This document shows positions 17,286 through 25,603 of a DNA stretch of 64,000 nt, in pieces. Where the stretch lies: the NCBI RefSeq assembly GCF_031085295.1, contig NZ_JAVFWO010000002.1, positions 558,001 to 622,000 of the forward strand, read 5' to 3'. A program made the translations under genes and the position numbers. Under the pieces are notes generated by a model, which saw nothing but the letters and a program-made list of their open reading frames with translations, made no database searches and was not told where the DNA came from. The first letter of the stretch is position 1; each line of letters opens with the position of its first letter. This DNA comes from Microbacterium psychrotolerans (GTDB taxonomy: Bacteria > Actinomycetota > Actinomycetes > Actinomycetales > Microbacteriaceae).

Positions 17286-18137
17286 TCAGCGGACCTTCGT
17301 GACCTCGAACTGCAGGCGCGGGTGGGCGTAGGCCTCCTGCGACTCGATGAGCTGCAGCTCGCGCTCGCCCGACGCGTGTGTGCGCTCGAGCAGGTCGTAG
17401 ACGCTCGAGGTCGTGCGGGCCAGAGCGTCGGCCGCGTCGCCGGTGCGTCGCAGGTGCGCGGTGAAGAGCGCCGCCGTGACGTCGCCGGAGCCGTTCGCCT
17501 TCATCGGAATGTGCGGGGTCTGCACGATCCACGCGCCGTCGTCCGTGACGGCGAGCATCTCGATCGTGCCCTCCGGGCGATCGGGGCGCTCGACGCTCGT
17601 GACGAGGACGGTGCTCGGCCCCATCGCCCGGGCGAGGTCGGCCGACGCGAGGGTGGACTCGAGGTCGGCGGGCTCGGTTCCGGTCAGGAAGCCCAGCTCG
17701 AACTGGTTCGGCGTGATGATGTCGGCGGCGGGCACGACGCGCTCCCGCAGCAGCACGGGGATCGCCGGGGCCACGAAGCACCCCGACTTCGCGTTGCCCA
17801 TCACCGGGTCGCACGCGTATACGGCAGCCGGGTTGGCCTCGCGGACACGTGCGACGGTGTCGAGGATGACGTCGGCGATGCCCTCGCCGCCCTGATAGCC
17901 GGAGAGGACGACGTCGATCTGCGGGAAGACGCCGCGCTCCTCGATGCCCAGGATGACGTCGCGCACATCGTCGGGGCTGATCATCGGGCCGCGCCATGCG
18001 CCATAGCCGGTGTGATTGGAGAAGTTCACCGTGTACACCGGCATGACCTCGACGCCGATGCGCTGCAACGGGAAGACGGCGGCGGAGTTGCCGACGTGAC
18101 CGTAGGCGACCGCGGACTGGATCGAGAGGATCTTCAC
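17286..18137 (-). CDS. pdxY: Pyridoxal kinase
   Basis: A 283-aa ribokinase-fold kinase that phosphorylates pyridoxal in the B6 salvage pathway. Markers are SIQSAVAYGHVGNSA at the N-terminus, DPVMGNAKSG, and the anion-hole motif KANGSGDVTAALF with the catalytic Asp near residue 225. The GTG start at 18137 is 6 bases after CATGAT on this strand. It lies just downstream of the MocR-type regulator (7 bases), so regulator and kinase are probably one transcript, opposite to pdxST. Confidence 0.93.
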   Translation of the reverse strand: MKILSIQSAVAYGHVGNSAAVFPLQRIGVEVMPVYTVNFSNHTGYGAWRGPMISPDDVRDVILGIEERGVFPQIDVVLSGYQGGEGIADVILDTVARVREANPAAVYACDPVMGNAKSGCFVAPAIPVLLRERVVPAADIITPNQFELGFLTGTEPADLESTLASADLARAMGPSTVLVTSVERPDRPEGTIEMLAVTDDGAWIVQTPHIPMKANGSGDVTAALFTAHLRRTGDAADALARTTSSVYDLLERTHASGERELQLIESQEAYAHPRLQFEVTKVR

Positions 18138-18144
18138 CGCTCGA

Positions 18145-19488
18145 TCATGCCACTTCTCGTGTGACGAGCCGCCCTCCGGCCGCCCGCACCGCGGCCGCGA
18201 CGTCGGCGGCGAGGCGCTCGGCGTCGAGGTCGGCGAGGTCGTGCACCGTGAGGCGCAGGCGGCGCGACGGGGCGTCTCCGCCGAGGACGAACTCGTCGCC
18301 CGGCCGCGCCAGCCACCCGCGCCGCATCAGCTGCTCCGCGACCGCCCGCGCGGGCACGGGGAGCGGGATCCAGACGTTCAGTCCATCGCCGGCATCAGCG
18401 GGCACGCCCGCCGCGGTGAGCCGCTCGACGAACGCCGCGTTGCGCGCCGCGTAGTGCGCGCCCGCGCGCTCGATCGCGGCCATGGTGCCGGCATCCGTCA
18501 GCAGTGACAGGGCGAGGCGCTGGAGCAGGTGACTCACCCACGTCGTGCCCGGAGTGAGGCGCATCGCGAGCCGCTCCGCGGTCTCGGGATCGGATGCCGT
18601 CACTGCCAGGCACATGTCGGGTCCGAGGAACTTCGACACCGACCGCACGAGCGCCCAGCGGCGGTGACCGGGCGCGATGACGGAGTGGAACGGCTGCTGC
18701 GACAGCAGCGAGAAGTGGTCGTCCTCGATCACGAGGACATAGGGATGGTCCTCCAGCACACCGCGCAGCTCCTCGGCGCGTCGAGCCGACAGGCTGGCAC
18801 CGCTGGGATTCTGCGCGCGCGGTGTGAGCACGACTGCCCGCACCCCCTGTTCGAGCGCCGCGCGCAGCCCGTCTGGTGTCATCCCTTCGTCGTCGACGGG
18901 CACGGGGACCGCCCGGTAGCCGCCGATGCGCACGGTGTGGATGCTGGTGAGGAAGCACGGGTCCTCGAGGGCGACCGCGTCGTCGCGCGTGAGCGCCTGG
19001 GCCAGCAGCCTCTCGACGGCGTCGGCCGCACCGCTCGTGATGGTGAGGCGCAGCTGGGCCGCCGGTGGGAGGCCGTCGCGCATCCACTCCCGTGCCCACT
19101 GCTCCAGCTCGGGGTCGATGACGGGCTCGCCGTAGAGGACGGGGCGGCCCGCCATCCCCGCGAGGGCGCGGGAGAGGTCGGGGATCAGCTCGGGATCCGG
19201 GTTTCCGGTGCCCACGTCGCGGAGCACGCTGCCGGCCGCGAAGCCCTCCTGCGCCACGGGGGACAGGTCGGCGACGCGTGTGCCGCTGCGGCCGCGCGTG
19301 ACGATCACGCCCGCCTGCGTGAGCTGCCGGTAGGCGGCGACCACGGTGTTGCGATTCACGCCCAGCTCGTCGGCGAGCGACCGCACCGGAGGCAGCGGAT
19401 CGCCGGGGAGCAGCTCGCCCCGTTCGATGCGCGCGCGCACGCTCTCGGCGATCTCCGAGGCGGATCGTCCGCTGATGTCGAGGGTCAT
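18145..19488 (-). CDS. pdxR: MocR/PdxR-type transcriptional regulator (GntR-HTH plus aminotransferase-like domain)
   Basis: A 447-aa regulator with an N-terminal GntR winged helix ([20 protein letters not shown] then [17 protein letters not shown] at about 10-65) and a fold-type I aminotransferase domain from about 90. The PLP lysine is in [10 protein letters not shown]. Such proteins sense PLP and control pdxST. It is divergent from pdxS and shares its operator region. The ATG at 19488 is preferred over 19542 because AGGGG precedes it and the longer reading would cross the operator region. The gene name is inferred from position. Confidence 0.88.
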   Translation of the reverse strand: MTLDISGRSASEIAESVRARIERGELLPGDPLPPVRSLADELGVNRNTVVAAYRQLTQAGVIVTRGRSGTRVADLSPVAQEGFAAGSVLRDVGTGNPDPELIPDLSRALAGMAGRPVLYGEPVIDPELEQWAREWMRDGLPPAAQLRLTITSGAADAVERLLAQALTRDDAVALEDPCFLTSIHTVRIGGYRAVPVPVDDEGMTPDGLRAALEQGVRAVVLTPRAQNPSGASLSARRAEELRGVLEDHPYVLVIEDDHFSLLSQQPFHSVIAPGHRRWALVRSVSKFLGPDMCLAVTASDPETAERLAMRLTPGTTWVSHLLQRLALSLLTDAGTMAAIERAGAHYAARNAAFVERLTAAGVPADAGDGLNVWIPLPVPARAVAEQLMRRGWLARPGDEFVLGGDAPSRRLRLTVHDLADLDAERLAADVAAAVRAAGGRLVTREVA

Positions 19489-19550
19489 CTGCCGCCCCTG
19501 CTGGTCGCTGCGGTCACCCACCGAACGGCGGGTGATCCTCATGCTATCTT

Positions 19551-19564
19551 TTGGCCTAGGCCAA
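19551..19564. promoter_or_regulatory. Palindromic operator between pdxR and pdxS
   Basis: TTGGCCTAGGCCAA, a perfect 14-base palindrome midway between the divergent starts (62 bases from pdxR and 56 from pdxS). It is the natural candidate for the GntR-type regulator's site. Binding is inferred. Confidence 0.55.
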
Positions 19565-19619
19565 TACCCGCATTGTCCTCACCCGATGCGCTGCGGCGCT
19601 CCACTCGAAGGGAAAGCTC

Positions 19620-20507
19620 GTGACCACCGACACGGGAACCGACCGCGTCAAGCGCGGCCTCGCCGAGATGCTCAAGGGCGGCGTCATCATGGACGTCGTG
19701 ACCGTCGACCAGGCGAAGATCGCCGAGGACGCCGGTGCCGTCGCCGTCATGGCGCTCGAGCGCGTGCCGGCCGACATCCGCGCCCAGGGCGGCGTCTCGC
19801 GCATGAGCGACCCCGACATGATCGACGGCATCATCGACGCCGTCTCGATCCCCGTCATGGCGAAGGCGCGCATCGGTCACTTCGTCGAGGCGCAGGTGCT
19901 GCAGGAGCTCGGTGTCGACTACATCGACGAGTCCGAGGTGCTCTCGCCGGCCGACTACGTGAACCACATCGACAAGTGGAGCTTCACCGTCCCCTTCGTC
20001 TGCGGCGCCACCAACCTGGGCGAGGCGCTGCGGCGCATCAACGAGGGCGCCGCGATGATCCGCTCGAAGGGCGAGGCGGGCACCGGCGACGTGTCGGAGG
20101 CCACCAAGCACATCCGCACCATCTCCAGCGAGATCAACCGACTCACGTCGATGTCCAAGGACGAGCTGTACGTCGCCGCCAAGGAGCTGCAGGCGCCATA
20201 CGACCTGGTGGCGGAGATCGCAGAGACCGGCAAGCTGCCGGTCGTGCTGTTCGTCGCCGGCGGGGTGGCCACGCCCGCCGACGCCGCGATGATGATGCAG
20301 ATGGGTGCGGACGGCGTGTTCGTCGGCTCGGGCATCTTCAAGTCGGGAAACCCCGCGCAGCGCGCCGCCGCCATCGTGAAGGCCACCACCTTCTACGACG
20401 ACCCGAAGGTCATCGCCGACGTGTCGCGCGGCCTCGGCGAGGCGATGGTGGGCATCAACGTCTCCGACCTCCCCGCCCCGCACCGGCTCGCCGAGCGCGG
20501 CTGGTGA
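19620..20507 (+). CDS. pdxS: Pyridoxal 5'-phosphate synthase lyase subunit PdxS
   Basis: A 295-aa TIM-barrel subunit that makes PLP from ribose 5-phosphate, glyceraldehyde 3-phosphate and ammonia. Conserved stretches are [30 protein letters not shown] with the ribose-binding Lys nearby, [11 protein letters not shown] and [14 protein letters not shown]. The GTG start follows GAAGGGAAAG. Its TGA overlaps the GTG of pdxT, giving equal expression of the two subunits of the complex. Confidence 0.97.
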   Translation: MTTDTGTDRVKRGLAEMLKGGVIMDVVTVDQAKIAEDAGAVAVMALERVPADIRAQGGVSRMSDPDMIDGIIDAVSIPVMAKARIGHFVEAQVLQELGVDYIDESEVLSPADYVNHIDKWSFTVPFVCGATNLGEALRRINEGAAMIRSKGEAGTGDVSEATKHIRTISSEINRLTSMSKDELYVAAKELQAPYDLVAEIAETGKLPVVLFVAGGVATPADAAMMMQMGADGVFVGSGIFKSGNPAQRAAAIVKATTFYDDPKVIADVSRGLGEAMVGINVSDLPAPHRLAERGW

Positions 20508-21106
20508 CGACGCCGGCTCCGCGGGTCGGCGTCCTCGCACTGCAGGGGGATGTCCGTGAGCACGTGCGCGTGCTCACGGACCTCGGCGCCGACGTGACGA
20601 CGGTGCGCCGCCCGACGGAGCTCGCCGCCATCGACGGGCTCGTGCTCCCGGGCGGCGAGTCGAGCGTCATCGACAAGCTCTCCCGTGCGTTCGGCATGCG
20701 CGAGCCCGTGCGCGAGGCCATCGCGACGGGAATGCCGGTATACGGGACGTGCGCCGGCCTCATCCTGCTCGCCGACCGCATCACCGACGGCATCGTGGGC
20801 CAGCAGACTTTCGGCGGCCTGGACGTCACGGTGCGCCGCAACGCGTTCGGCAGCCAGGTGGACTCGTTCGAGGTCGACCTCGACGTACCGGCCCTCGGCG
20901 AGTCGCCCGTCCACGCGGTGTTCATCCGAGCGCCGCTGGTCGAGGAGGCCGGCGCCGGCGTCGAGCGCCTCGCGGCGCTGGATGACGGGCGGGTCGTCGC
21001 GGTCCGCCAGGGCTCGCTCCTGGGCACCTCGTTCCATCCCGAGGTGACGGGCGAGCACCGCTTCCACGCCCTGTTCCTCGACATGGTGCGCGAGCGGCAG
21101 CGCTGA
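20504..21106 (+). CDS. pdxT: Pyridoxal 5'-phosphate synthase glutaminase subunit PdxT
   Basis: A 200-aa class I glutaminase that feeds ammonia to Pdx[15 protein letters not shown] starts the domain; [18 protein letters not shown] (nucleophile Cys) and [11 protein letters not shown] (His and Glu) complete the active site. The start is GTG 20504 inside the pdxS stop. A perfect 12-bp hairpin lies at codons 17-26. Confidence 0.96.
   Translation: MTTPAPRVGVLALQGDVREHVRVLTDLGADVTTVRRPTELAAIDGLVLPGGESSVIDKLSRAFGMREPVREAIATGMPVYGTCAGLILLADRITDGIVGQQTFGGLDVTVRRNAFGSQVDSFEVDLDVPALGESPVHAVFIRAPLVEEAGAGVERLAALDDGRVVAVRQGSLLGTSFHPEVTGEHRFHALFLDMVRERQR
20552..20581 (+). other. Perfect 12-bp hairpin inside the pdxT 5' coding region
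   Basis: GTCCGTGAGCAC (20552-20563) pairs with GTGCTCACGGAC (20570-20581) around a 6-base loop. It encodes [10 protein letters not shown], so part of the symmetry may come from the protein. Its place 48 bases after the start could affect the PdxS:PdxT ratio or mRNA stability. Confidence 0.35.
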
Positions 21107-21130
21107 CGGCGTGCGGACGACACGTCGGGG

Positions 21131-21136
21131 TAGATT
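21131..21136 (+). promoter_or_regulatory. -10 element of the EVE-like gene
   Basis: TAGATT, 7 bases before ATG 21144; predicted leaderless start. Confidence 0.45.
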
Positions 21137-21143
21137 CTGACTC

Positions 21144-21665
21144 ATGACGATCAACGACTGGTGGCGCGAGCACCCGGAGGAGCGCTACTGGATGATCGCC
21201 CCGTCGCGCGGCGTCGTCGGCGATGCGCTGTCGGCACCGAAGGCCGCGGACGAGCGGCGATTCGAGTGGTCGCACGAGCTCGTCGGGTTCACCGAGCCCG
21301 GCGACACGCTGTTCGTCTGGGACCGGACTCTTCCGGTGCCCGGCATCGCCGCGTGGGGGCGAGTCCTGGGTCCCCTCGGCGAGGAGACGCGCGAGCGCCG
21401 CGGCGACGACCTGCCTCATTGGCGGATGCCGATCAGCGACACGCTGCGACTCGCGTCTCCGATCACGCTCCCGAGCCTCCGACGCGTCGGCGGCGAGATC
21501 GTCGCCGTGCGCGATCGGGTGGAGCAGCTCACGGACGGGCCGGTGTACTTCCCCTTCATCGGCTCGGCGGACACGCTCGGCCCGGCGCCGGCATACCTGA
21601 CGAAGGTGCCGCGGGACCTGGTCGCGCTGCTCTCGTCGAGGTTCGGCTTCGAGTTCGCCCTGTAG
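21144..21665 (+). CDS. EVE/PUA-like domain protein
   Basis: A 173-aa soluble protein. HPEERYWMIAPSRG, then PGDTLFVWDRTLPVPGIAAW, GRVLGPLGEE and VYFPFIGSADTLG recall EVE/PUA-fold proteins that recognise modified bases in DNA or RNA and often begin PEERYWL..., followed by PGD-V-FHY and a VAWSRV strand. The match is by eye. It lies alone between pdxT and yebC with its own -10. If the fold is right, it could be a reader of modified nucleic acid. Confidence 0.6.
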   Translation: MTINDWWREHPEERYWMIAPSRGVVGDALSAPKAADERRFEWSHELVGFTEPGDTLFVWDRTLPVPGIAAWGRVLGPLGEETRERRGDDLPHWRMPISDTLRLASPITLPSLRRVGGEIVAVRDRVEQLTDGPVYFPFIGSADTLGPAPAYLTKVPRDLVALLSSRFGFEFAL

Positions 21666-21758
21666 GAACGGCCGCCCGGAGGCGAACCCGCGGCGTCGCG
21701 ATGCCGCGGTGCGGGGGCGCTGCGGCGCAGTGATCGCGAACCGCGGCATCACGGGGAA

Positions 21759-21764
21759 TAGAAT
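21759..21764 (+). promoter_or_regulatory. Candidate -10 of the yebC promoter
   Basis: TAGAAT, giving a leader of about 65-70 bases that carries the GGAGGA ribosome site just before yebC. Confidence 0.4.
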
Positions 21765-21838
21765 TGTCCGTCGGCGGTGGCCGTGCCGGATGGCGCCGGT
21801 CGACGCGACCCGCCGAAGAGCGTGAATTCAGGAGGACC

Positions 21839-22600
21839 ATGTCCGGGCATTCCAAGTGGGCAACGACCAAGCACAAGAAGGCGGTCATCGACTCTCGCCG
21901 TGCGAAGTCGTGGGCCAAGCTCATCAAGAACATCGAGGTGGCGGCCAAGCTCGGCGGCCCCGATCTTCAGGGCAACCCGACGCTGTTCGACGCGGTGCTC
22001 AAGGCCAAGAAGACCTCCGTCCCCAAGGACAACATCGACCGCGCCATCAAGCGCGGCGCGGGCATCGGCGGCGAGTCGGTCGAGTACTCGTCGATCATGT
22101 ACGAGGGCTACGGCCCCAACGGCGTCGCTCTGATGATCGAGTGTCTGACCGACAACAAGAACCGCGCCGCGGCGGAGGTGCGCACCGCACTCACCCGCAA
22201 CGGCGGCACTCTCGCCGATCCCGGCAGCGTGGCGTACAACTTCACCCGCAAGGGCGTCATCGTCGTCGGCGGCGAGACGACCACCGAGGACGACGTCATG
22301 CTGGCCGTCCTCGAGGCCGGCGCCGAGGAGGTCGAGCCGCACGCCCAGGGGTACGAGGTCATCACCGAGGCATCCGACCTCGTGACCGTCCGGTCGGCCT
22401 TGCAGGACGCCGGCATCGACTACGAGTCGGCCGACGTCGAGTTCGTCCCGAACCTCAAGGTCGAGGTCGACGCCGACACCGCGCGCAAGGTCTTCCGCCT
22501 CATCGACGCCCTCGAAGACAGCGACGACGTGCAGAACGTCTACAGCAACTTCGACCTCACCGCAGAGGTGCAGGCAGAGCTCGAGAACGACGAGGACTGA
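21839..22600 (+). CDS. yebC: YebC/PmpR family transcriptional/translational regulator
   Basis: A 253-aa member of the TACO1/YebC family, DNA- or ribosome-associated; recent work links YebC proteins to translation of proline stretches. The N-terminus [20 protein letters not shown] is diagnostic; [20 protein letters not shown] and the acidic C-terminus ELENDED are typical. GGAGGA is 3-4 bases before the ATG. It precedes ruvC as in most actinobacteria, but two hairpins separate them. Confidence 0.96.
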   Translation: MSGHSKWATTKHKKAVIDSRRAKSWAKLIKNIEVAAKLGGPDLQGNPTLFDAVLKAKKTSVPKDNIDRAIKRGAGIGGESVEYSSIMYEGYGPNGVALMIECLTDNKNRAAAEVRTALTRNGGTLADPGSVAYNFTRKGVIVVGGETTTEDDVMLAVLEAGAEEVEPHAQGYEVITEASDLVTVRSALQDAGIDYESADVEFVPNLKVEVDADTARKVFRLIDALEDSDDVQNVYSNFDLTAEVQAELENDED

Positions 22601-22611
22601 GCACGCCCGCT

Positions 22612-22632
22612 GCTGGCGCCACCGGCGCCAGC
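22612..22632 (+). terminator. First hairpin after yebC
   Basis: GCTGGCGCC pairs with GGCGCCAGC around ACC, 11 bases past the yebC stop. Confidence 0.55.
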
Positions 22633-22658
22633 CTGTCGACTGAGGCGCGTGGACCCCG

Positions 22659-22684
22659 CCGCGGCCAGGCGCGCCTGGCCGCGG
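22659..22684 (+). terminator. Second hairpin after yebC (26-base palindrome)
   Basis: A perfect 26-base GC-rich palindrome between yebC and ruvC. As RNA it gives about 11 bp with a 4-base loop. It ends 17 bases before the ruvC -10. Confidence 0.6.
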
Positions 22685-22701
22685 CATCCGTCATCCTCGC
22701 C

Positions 22702-22707
22702 TAGCGT
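22702..22707 (+). promoter_or_regulatory. -10 element of ruvC
   Basis: TAGCGT, 6 bases before GTG 22714; predicted leaderless start. Confidence 0.45.
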
Positions 22708-22713
22708 GGGGGA

Positions 22714-23292
22714 GTGGCATCCGGAACCTCTCGCGGTCGTCTGCGCGTGCTCGGGATCGACCCGGGACTGACGCGCTGCGGCGTGGGCGTCGTCGATGTC
22801 GCACCCGATCGCTCCGCGACCCTCGTCCACGTGGGGGTCGTCCGGTCCGATCCGGGCGCCCCGATCGAGGAGCGGCTGGCGCTGATCGCCGCCGGGCTTC
22901 GTGCCGTGCTCGACGCGCACTCTCCCGACGTGGTCGCGGTGGAGCGCGTGTTCGCCCAGCACAACCGCGCCACCGTGATGGGCACCGCCCAGGCGAGCGG
23001 CATCGCGCTCCTCGTCGCAGGCGAGCGCGGCATCGCCGCCGCCACCCACACGCCGTCGGAGGTGAAGGCCGCGATCACCGGCTACGGCAACGCCGACAAG
23101 CGGCAGGTGCAGACCATGGTCGCCCGCGTGCTGCGGCTGGAAGAGCTTCCCAAGCCCGCCGACGCGGCCGATGCGCTCGCTCTGGCGCTCTGCCACGCGT
23201 GGCGCGGGGCACCCTCCACGACGGCTGCGTCGGGCCCCCTCACCCCGGCGCAGCGTGCGTGGGCCGACGCGGAGCGCGTCGCCCGCCGCTGA
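22714..23292 (+). CDS. ruvC: Crossover junction endodeoxyribonuclease RuvC
   Basis: A 192-aa RNase H-fold resolvase that cuts Holliday junctions delivered by Ruv[19 protein letters not shown] carries the first catalytic Asp, [14 protein letters not shown] the Glu, and [17 protein letters not shown] the C-terminal Asp pair. The last 25 residues are a non-conserved tail. It has its own leaderless-type start and is separated from ruvA by 80 bases that hold a LexA-like box. Confidence 0.96.
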   Translation: MASGTSRGRLRVLGIDPGLTRCGVGVVDVAPDRSATLVHVGVVRSDPGAPIEERLALIAAGLRAVLDAHSPDVVAVERVFAQHNRATVMGTAQASGIALLVAGERGIAAATHTPSEVKAAITGYGNADKRQVQTMVARVLRLEELPKPADAADALALALCHAWRGAPSTTAASGPLTPAQRAWADAERVARR

Positions 23293-23335
23293 CCCGGGCA
23301 AGGAGCGACGCTCGGGAGCGACGGCTGCGTGTCGC

Positions 23336-23351
23336 TCGAACAAACGTCCGA
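23336..23351 (+). promoter_or_regulatory. LexA-like SOS box upstream of ruvAB
   Basis: TCGAAC-AAAC-GTCCGA, one mismatch from the actinobacterial SOS palindrome TCGAAC-N4-GTTCGA. It ends 9 bases before the -10 TAGGCT, covering the -35 position, so a bound repressor would block RNA polymerase. Confidence 0.6.
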
Positions 23352-23360
23352 ACCGCACCG

Positions 23361-23366
23361 TAGGCT
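23361..23366 (+). promoter_or_regulatory. -10 element of ruvA
   Basis: TAGGCT, 6 bases before ATG 23373; predicted leaderless start under the LexA-like box. Confidence 0.5.
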
Positions 23367-23372
23367 CGATCC

Positions 23373-23999
23373 ATGATCTCCTCAGTCCGCGGCACCGCCG
23401 TGCACGTCGATGCGGATGCGGTCGTCGTCGAAGTCGGGGGAGTCGGCCTGCACGTCGCGGTGACGCCGCAGGTCGCACGCAGCACCCACCTCGGCGACGA
23501 CATCACCCTCCACACGTCGCTCATCGTCCGCGAGGACGCTCTGTCGCTGTTCGGCTTCGAGTCGCGCGAAGAGCTGACCGTGTTCGGTCTACTCCTGGGT
23601 GTCACCGGCGTCGGGCCGAAGTCGGCGCTCGGCGTGCTCGCCACCCTGACCGTGCCGCAGATCGCCGACGCCGTCTCAGCCGACGACGATGCGCCGTTCC
23701 GCCGCGTCTCGGGGATCGGCCCGAAGACCGCGAAGCTCATCGTGGTGCAGCTGGCCGGCAAGATCGCGGTGACGCGGCCCGCGGCCACGGGCGGGACGGA
23801 TGCCGCCCTCTCGGCCACGATCCCGTCACAGGTGGTGGAGGCCCTCATCGGGCTCGGCTGGTCGGAGCGTGTCGCGATCGAGGCCGTCGACACCGTCGCA
23901 GCCGAGGCTACCGACACGGATCGGGCCTCGGTGCCCGCGCTCCTGCGACGCACGCTCTCGACGCTCGGACCCGCGCGGAAGGAGTCCGTGAGTGGTTGA
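23373..23999 (+). CDS. ruvA: Holliday junction DNA helicase subunit RuvA
   Basis: A 208-aa junction-binding protein. An OB-fold (1-65, [17 protein letters not shown]) precedes two helix-hairpin-helix motifs ([16 protein letters not shown] and [17 protein letters not shown] at about 75-125) and a C-terminal domain (about 150-208) that contacts RuvB. Length is normal. ruvB starts 8 bases before its stop, so the pair is coupled. Confidence 0.96.
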   Translation: MISSVRGTAVHVDADAVVVEVGGVGLHVAVTPQVARSTHLGDDITLHTSLIVREDALSLFGFESREELTVFGLLLGVTGVGPKSALGVLATLTVPQIADAVSADDDAPFRRVSGIGPKTAKLIVVQLAGKIAVTRPAATGGTDAALSATIPSQVVEALIGLGWSERVAIEAVDTVAAEATDTDRASVPALLRRTLSTLGPARKESVSG

Positions 24000-25017
24000 C
24001 GTGCGCGAAGCCGACGAGCCCGTCGACGAGACCGAGCTCGCCATCGAGGGCGCGCTGCGCCCCTCGTCGCTCGCGGAGTTCGTCGGACAGCAGAAGGTGC
24101 GCGGCCAGATGCAGCTGCTGCTCGACGCGGCGCGCATCCAGCAGCGGCCCGCCGATCACATCCTCCTGTCGGGTCCCCCCGGGCTCGGCAAGACGACCCT
24201 TGCGATGATCGTCGCCTACGAGAGCGGGCGCCCGCTGCGCCTCTCGAGCGGGCCCGCGATCCAGCACGCGGGCGACCTCGCGGCGCTGCTGTCGAGCCTC
24301 ACGCCGGGGGAGGTGCTCTTCATCGACGAGGTGCACCGCATGGCGCGCTCGGCCGAGGAGATGCTCTACCTCGCGATGGAGGACTTCCGCATCGACATCA
24401 TGGTCGGCAAGGGGGCGGGGGCGACGAGCATCCCGCTCGACCTGGCGCCGTTCACCCTCGTCGGCGCGACCACGAGGTCGGGGCTGCTGCCGAACCCGCT
24501 GCGCGACCGGTTCGGCTTCACCGCCCACCTCGAGTATTACGAGCCCGAAGAGCTCGAGCGGGTCATCGAGCGCTCGGCGGCGATGCTCGGCGTCACGCTG
24601 CCGCCGGCGGCTCGTGCCGAGATCGCACGGCGCTCGCGGGGCACGCCCCGCATCGCGAACCGCCTGCTGCGTCGCGTCCGTGACTATCTGGTGGTGCACG
24701 GCCGGACCGGTGCCGACATCGCCGCCGTCGACGCCGCACTCGACCTCTACGACGTCGACAGGATCGGCCTCGACCGACTGGACCGAGCCGTCCTCGACGC
24801 TCTCGTGCGCCGCTTCCGCGGCGGCCCGGTGGGCCTCGGCACGCTGTCCGTCGCGGTGGGGGAGGAACCCGACACGATCGAGTCCGTCGTCGAGCCGTAC
24901 CTCGTGCGGATCGGTTTCATGGGACGCACGCCGCGAGGACGCATCGCCATGCCCGAGGCTTACGCGCACATGGGGGTGCCGGCGGCCGACTCGGTGCTCG
25001 GATTCAATGACCTATAA
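23992..25017 (+). CDS. ruvB: Holliday junction branch migration ATPase RuvB
   Basis: A 341-aa AAA+ motor. Walker A is [16 protein letters not shown], Walker [12 protein letters not shown], sensor 1 [11 protein letters not shown] with the following Arg finger in PLRDRFG, and the winged-helix DNA-binding domain lies at about 255-330 ([17 protein letters not shown]). GTG 23992 overlaps ruvA. The yajC -10 overlaps its stop codon. Confidence 0.97.
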   Translation: MVDVREADEPVDETELAIEGALRPSSLAEFVGQQKVRGQMQLLLDAARIQQRPADHILLSGPPGLGKTTLAMIVAYESGRPLRLSSGPAIQHAGDLAALLSSLTPGEVLFIDEVHRMARSAEEMLYLAMEDFRIDIMVGKGAGATSIPLDLAPFTLVGATTRSGLLPNPLRDRFGFTAHLEYYEPEELERVIERSAAMLGVTLPPAARAEIARRSRGTPRIANRLLRRVRDYLVVHGRTGADIAAVDAALDLYDVDRIGLDRLDRAVLDALVRRFRGGPVGLGTLSVAVGEEPDTIESVVEPYLVRIGFMGRTPRGRIAMPEAYAHMGVPAADSVLGFNDL

Positions 25018-25018
25018 T
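25013..25018 (+). promoter_or_regulatory. -10 element upstream of yajC-secDF
   Basis: A consensus TATAAT straddling the ruvB stop codon, about 85 bases before yajC. No clear -35. It would let the secretion genes be transcribed apart from ruvAB. Confidence 0.5.
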
Positions 25019-25101
25019 CGCTGGAGGCTTCCGCCCACCCCCGCCTGCAAGGCAACGCCGCCCGCGGCGGCTGCCTCATCCGAAAGGTGCTTCCAGCTCC
25101 C

Positions 25102-25560
25102 ATGGACTTCGCTACGTTCCTGAGCAATTACGGCCTCATCATCCTGCTGGTCGTGCTCCTCGTCTTCATGTTCTGGAGCTCGCGCCGCCGTATGCAGAAG
25201 CAGAAGGCGGAGCAGGAGGAGAAGGCCCGCCAGACGGTGCCCGGCTCCGAGGTGCTGCTGCAGGGCGGCCTCTACGGCACGATCGTCTCGTACGACGCCG
25301 ACAACCTCGACCAGCCGGCGATCGTCGAGCTCGCGCCCGGCGTGCAGATCAAGGTCCACAGCCAGGCGATCCTGCGTGTCGTGACCCCTGAGGTCGGTGT
25401 CGTCACCGAAGACGAGTACCTCGCCGCCGAGGAGAGCCACGCCGAGTACGCCGAAGGCGTCGCGAACGGCGACATCACCTCGATCAGCGACGACCAGACC
25501 GCTGCCGGCAAGGACAAGATCGATCCCGACGCCGAGCCCGGCACCAAGTCGCAGGGCTGA
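25102..25560 (+). CDS. yajC: Preprotein translocase subunit YajC
   Basis: A 152-aa single-pass membrane protein of the Sec accessory complex. The helix GLIILLVVLLVFMFW (about 10-27) is followed by SSRRRMQKQKAEQEEKAR and the conserved VPGSEVLLQGGLYGTIV, then a long acidic tail. ATG 25102 fits the family start; GTG 25087 in frame would add five residues and is the alternative. First gene of yajC-secD-secF. Confidence 0.92.
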   Translation: MDFATFLSNYGLIILLVVLLVFMFWSSRRRMQKQKAEQEEKARQTVPGSEVLLQGGLYGTIVSYDADNLDQPAIVELAPGVQIKVHSQAILRVVTPEVGVVTEDEYLAAEESHAEYAEGVANGDITSISDDQTAAGKDKIDPDAEPGTKSQG

Positions 25561-25603
25561 AGCACGTCCGTTCGCCCGTTCGGGCTCTCAAGAAAGCAAA
25601 GAC

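Noticed and set aside
22612..22684. CRISPR-like paired palindromes after yebC
   Set aside because: Two different hairpins with no repeated unit or spacers; they fit terminators.
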